From Halobacteriaceae archaeon Tc-Br11_E2g27 (GTDB lineage: Archaea > Halobacteriota > Halobacteria > Halobacteriales > Haloarculaceae): a stretch of DNA of 7,528 bases. The notes under the pieces were generated by a model. That model was not told where the DNA came from. It searched no databases and was given only the letters and a program-made list of their open reading frames with translations. Of the stretch, positions 5,541-7,528 are shown in pieces (the stretch's first letter is position 1; every line of letters starts with the position of its first letter). The stretch is from assembly GCA_001564135.1 (NCBI GenBank), contig LKNH01000122.1:1-7528 (forward strand), read 5' to 3'. Position numbers and translations under genes: made by a program.

Positions 5541-6557
5541 TTAGGGGAGAATGACTTCCGACACATCCGCGACAGATGCCCGCCGGACGACAGCACGGAC
5601 TGGGTCCTGTACCCCTGCAAGGTTATCTGAATCACCATTGAGAACAAGCAGTCGTGCTTCTTTCCCTTCCGAAATGACTCCGCAGTCTAATCCAGCGATG
5701 TCTGCTCCGTTGAGCGTTGCCATCCGCAACACGTCACGAGCAGAGACGTCCGAAACGAGTTCTGTAAACGCCATTTCCCTGAACATCGACGGGCTATTCA
5801 TCATGACGTTATCTGTCCCAAGGGCGACGGTCGTTCGGTCAAGTAACTCTCGCACATCTGGAAGGCCAACGTTCGTGGCGGCATTCGAGCGTGGACAGAC
5901 AACCACTGGTGTTTCGCTATCTTCAACGCGTTCAAGATGGAGAGATTCGGCATGGACCATATGGACGAGAAAATCCGGGTCAAGGTCGAGAGCCGGATTG
6001 ATATCGCTACTGTCTACCTCTCCCGCGTGAATACCGAATAGTTTTCCAGCACGTGCCGTTGCGTTGCGTTCGCGTGAGAACTCCCCATCGTTTGCACCGC
6101 TTGCGCCAAATCCGTGGGCCAGTTCCATTGCATCTATCGTTTCGCGTCCAAGGATGACACCTTCGGTGTTGAACCCATCAAGAACCTCAGTGATGGCTTT
6201 TACACCATCAACGCCGCCTTCTCTGAACTCGATAAATGCCCCAGTGCCAGCCGCTTCCATCAGCGATACTGACCGTTCCATTGCGTCAATCAACTCTTCA
6301 CGGGTAGCTTCCGCCAGTAGTTGATGTTTCAGCCCATCAGGCGGCGCAACCAACTCTTCGAGAGATAACCCTTCGCCTGCTTCTTTTGCTATCGAGTCAC
6401 CGATGTGGGTGTGGGCGTTGACAAATGCTGGGAGAATAATATCATTTGTCCGCGCGGGGGCTTCTTCGATCGCATCAATTGTTCCATCCTCGATGACGAC
6501 TCGACCTTCGATGGGTTCGAACGTCGGCCCGTGGAGGATGGTTCCCTCAAGCAGCAT
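5541..6557 (-). CDS. Metal-dependent amidohydrolase, cytosine deaminase/TRZ-ATZ (COG0402-like) type
   Basis: A 338-residue TIM-barrel amidohydrolase. It starts with the small beta-sandwich segment (Leu-Leu-Glu-Gly-Thr-Ile, then Val-Val-Ile-Glu-Asp-Gly-Thr-Ile). The metal motif His49-Thr-His51 follows Pro-Ala-Phe-Val-Asn-Ala. Further active-site residues are His177 and Glu180 (Gly-Ile-His-Ala-Gly-Glu), His202 (Val-His-Ala-Glu) and Asp249 (Gly-Thr-Asp-Asn). The Cys-Pro-Arg-Ser-Asn at 221-225 is the signature of deaminases and chlorohydrolases acting on aminated rings. At 338 residues it is shorter than the usual 400-470 of that group. Likely reaction is hydrolytic removal of an amino or similar group from a purine, pyrimidine or related heterocycle in the cytosol; the substrate is unknown. 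The frame extends 10 residues to a TTG at 6587, but ATG 6557 starts directly on the conserved beta-sandwich and fits the candidate promoter. Confidence 0.85.
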   Translation of the reverse strand: MLLEGTILHGPTFEPIEGRVVIEDGTIDAIEEAPARTNDIILPAFVNAHTHIGDSIAKEAGEGLSLEELVAPPDGLKHQLLAEATREELIDAMERSVSLMEAAGTGAFIEFREGGVDGVKAITEVLDGFNTEGVILGRETIDAMELAHGFGASGANDGEFSRERNATARAGKLFGIHAGEVDSSDINPALDLDPDFLVHMVHAESLHLERVEDSETPVVVCPRSNAATNVGLPDVRELLDRTTVALGTDNVMMNSPSMFREMAFTELVSDVSARDVLRMATLNGADIAGLDCGVISEGKEARLLVLNGDSDNLAGVQDPVRAVVRRASVADVSEVILP

Positions 6558-6601
6558 ATACGGCCGTACTGCTGGTGGCTCCTTCAACGCTCCGAACTGA
6601 C

Positions 6602-6615
6602 CTTAAGTAGCTATA
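6602..6615 (-). promoter_or_regulatory. Candidate promoter of the amidohydrolase gene
   Basis: On the minus strand this reads TATAGCTACTTAAG. The CTTAAG part is centred about 47 bases from the ATG at 6557, predicting a transcript start near 6577 with a leader of about 20 bases. That start would lie downstream of the alternative TTG codon at 6587. Strength of the match is moderate. Confidence 0.35.
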
Positions 6616-6713
6616 CCAGCCACCGCAAGCTAGGATTGATTCGCGACTTCCTATACTTTGGTTGTCAGTCTTCTGTGATTCAGTCTCATAGATTCCACCA
6701 ACAATCACCATCG

Positions 6714-6739
6714 TTTTACGGGCCAGCGTACAACTGTAC
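6714..6739 (+). promoter_or_regulatory. TATA box and operator-like dyad of the metallophosphoesterase gene
   Basis: TTTTAC (6714-6719) is centred about 28 bases before the ATG at 6745, consistent with a leaderless message. Between them lies the perfect 12-bp dyad GTACAACTGTAC (6728-6739; arms GTACA and TGTAC, 2-base centre), flanked by CCAG (6723-6726) and CTGG (6739-6742). A protein bound here would cover the transcription start region, the usual place for an archaeal repressor. Confidence 0.45.
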
Positions 6740-6744
6740 TGGAT

Positions 6745-7528
6745 ATGGAGAATAGTACGGAAGACAAATCTTACTACGTTATCAGTGACCTCCACATGGG
6801 AGGTGATGAGCAACTTGAGGAAGTTGAGTTTCTTGACGAGTTGCTCGCCTTTTTGCAGCGGTTGGAAGAGACCGATGAAAATGCTGAGCTTGTGCTTAAC
6901 GGTGATGTCTTCGGACTCTGGGAGTTTACGACCATCGAGGGAACAGAGAAGTTAGACGCCATTGAGGAGATGTATGACGACCTGTTCGAACAGTTCCGGA
7001 AAACAGGTGAGAACATAGATATCACGATTCTCCCTGGGAATCATGACCATGAACTTGCTGCATATGATGAATACGTTGACCGGTTTGCGGAGTATAATAT
7101 CACCTTAACTCAGGATAAGGATATCACCCGAGAAATAGGCGGCCAGCAAGTTCACTTCGAACATGGTCACCAGCGGGATGCGAACAATCGAATTGAGGAC
7201 TGGGGCAACCCACACGCAACGCCACTTGGATACTACTACAATACGTTGGTGACGAGTCGCGCGGGACAAAAATCGGACCGTGGCCGATATAACTGGTTAA
7301 AGGACGTGCAGGCGGTAACCCCGACCGAACGAATGCCTGTCTGGTTATTTTCGAAGTATTTCTACCGAGAGATGAACCCCCTGATTCGGTACTCGCTTGT
7401 TCCGTTCCTGTTGCTGTTCAACATCAGCATCATCTTCGCAATAATTGCGGGGTTGGATGTTGCCGGTTTCTGGTCTGCTCCAACTGTTCTTACCGCTGAG
7501 TTTTTCAGCCAATTTGGGCGAACTGGGA
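6745..7528 (+). CDS. Calcineurin-like metallophosphoesterase with C-terminal membrane segment; 3' end outside window
   Basis: Reading from the ATG at 6745 the frame stays open to the window end (261 codons visible). The phosphoesterase motifs appear in order: Asp15-Leu-His17 (Ser-Asp-Leu-His-Met-Gly), Gly53-Asp54, Gly98-Asn99-His100-Asp101-His102 and His140-Gly-His142. Together they make the two-metal active site of the metallophosphoesterase family, in a pattern close to LpxH-like UDP-diacylglucosamine hydrolases, a substrate archaea do not make. Residues about 216-237 form a hydrophobic helix (Leu/Ile/Phe-rich), so the enzyme is probably membrane anchored, and a second segment may lie beyond the edge. 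No signal peptide is visible, which suggests a cytoplasmic catalytic domain. Two 60-base rows counted by hand are 43% GC, lower than the neighbouring genes. The upstream TATA box and dyad set the start. The substrate is unknown. Confidence 0.88.
   Translation, partial: MENSTEDKSYYVISDLHMGGDEQLEEVEFLDELLAFLQRLEETDENAELVLNGDVFGLWEFTTIEGTEKLDAIEEMYDDLFEQFRKTGENIDITILPGNHDHELAAYDEYVDRFAEYNITLTQDKDITREIGGQQVHFEHGHQRDANNRIEDWGNPHATPLGYYYNTLVTSRAGQKSDRGRYNWLKDVQAVTPTERMPVWLFSKYFYREMNPLIRYSLVPFLLLFNISIIFAIIAGLDVAGFWSAPTVLTAEFFSQFGRTG

Noticed and set aside
5551..6030. Open frame on the plus strand opposite the amidohydrolase gene
   Set aside because: It is an antisense shadow. The Ser/Thr/Arg-rich product has no fold or motif, while the opposite strand carries the deaminase signature.
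6558..6587. TTG at 6587 as the amidohydrolase start
   Set aside because: It is a rare codon, adds only ten unconserved residues, and lies too close to the candidate TATA box.
1..7528. CRISPR array, transposon, integrase, attachment site, tRNA or rRNA
   Set aside because: I found no regular repeat-spacer pattern, no transposase or integrase motifs, no paired terminal repeats, and no tRNA cloverleaf or rRNA-like stretch on reading both strands.

Overview
The window looks like chromosomal DNA of a halophilic archaeon (class Halobacteria). The predicted proteins are rich in Asp and Glu and poor in Lys. Several genes have a TATA-like box 26-29 bases before the first ATG and no Shine-Dalgarno sequence, the usual haloarchaeal leaderless layout. 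A KH-less archaeal beta-CASP ribonuclease and a BirA with an N-terminal winged helix also fit an archaeon. No genus can be assigned from sequence alone. Base composition varies: rows counted by hand run from about 72% GC in the beta-CASP gene, through about 60% in the P-loop kinase gene, to 43% in the metallophosphoesterase gene.

Layout, left to right. (1) 1-668, minus: the N-terminal 222 residues of an unnamed protein whose predicted strand/helix order resembles a sliding clamp (PCNA). (2) 669-861: divergent control region with an 8-bp inverted repeat and a clear promoter for the next gene. (3) 862-1359, plus: small P-loop kinase of the AAA_33 type. (4) 1360-1457: T-rich convergent terminator region. 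(5) 1458-2630, minus: HD-domain phosphohydrolase of the dGTPase-like COG1078 type. (6) 2740-4026, minus: MBL/beta-CASP ribonuclease (archaeal CPSF-like), with a short direct repeat and a palindrome at its 3' end. (7) 4096-5028, plus: BirA, biotin-protein ligase with a DNA-binding domain. (8) 5040-5468, minus: UspA-type universal stress protein, tail to tail with birA. (9) 5541-6557, minus: metal-dependent amidohydrolase of the cytosine deaminase/TRZ-ATZ type. (10) 6745-7528+, plus: metallophosphoesterase with a C-terminal membrane segment, cut by the window end.

This is a set of mostly single-gene transcription units, not one operon, and no common pathway is evident. The themes present are nucleotide and RNA turnover (HD phosphohydrolase, beta-CASP nuclease, possibly the amidohydrolase), cofactor attachment (BirA), stress (UspA) and two enzymes of unknown substrate (P-loop kinase, membrane phosphoesterase). 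I see no tRNA or rRNA, CRISPR array, transposase, integrase or defence cassette. The most unusual item is the clamp-like protein at the left edge. No intergenic stretch exceeds 300 bases.
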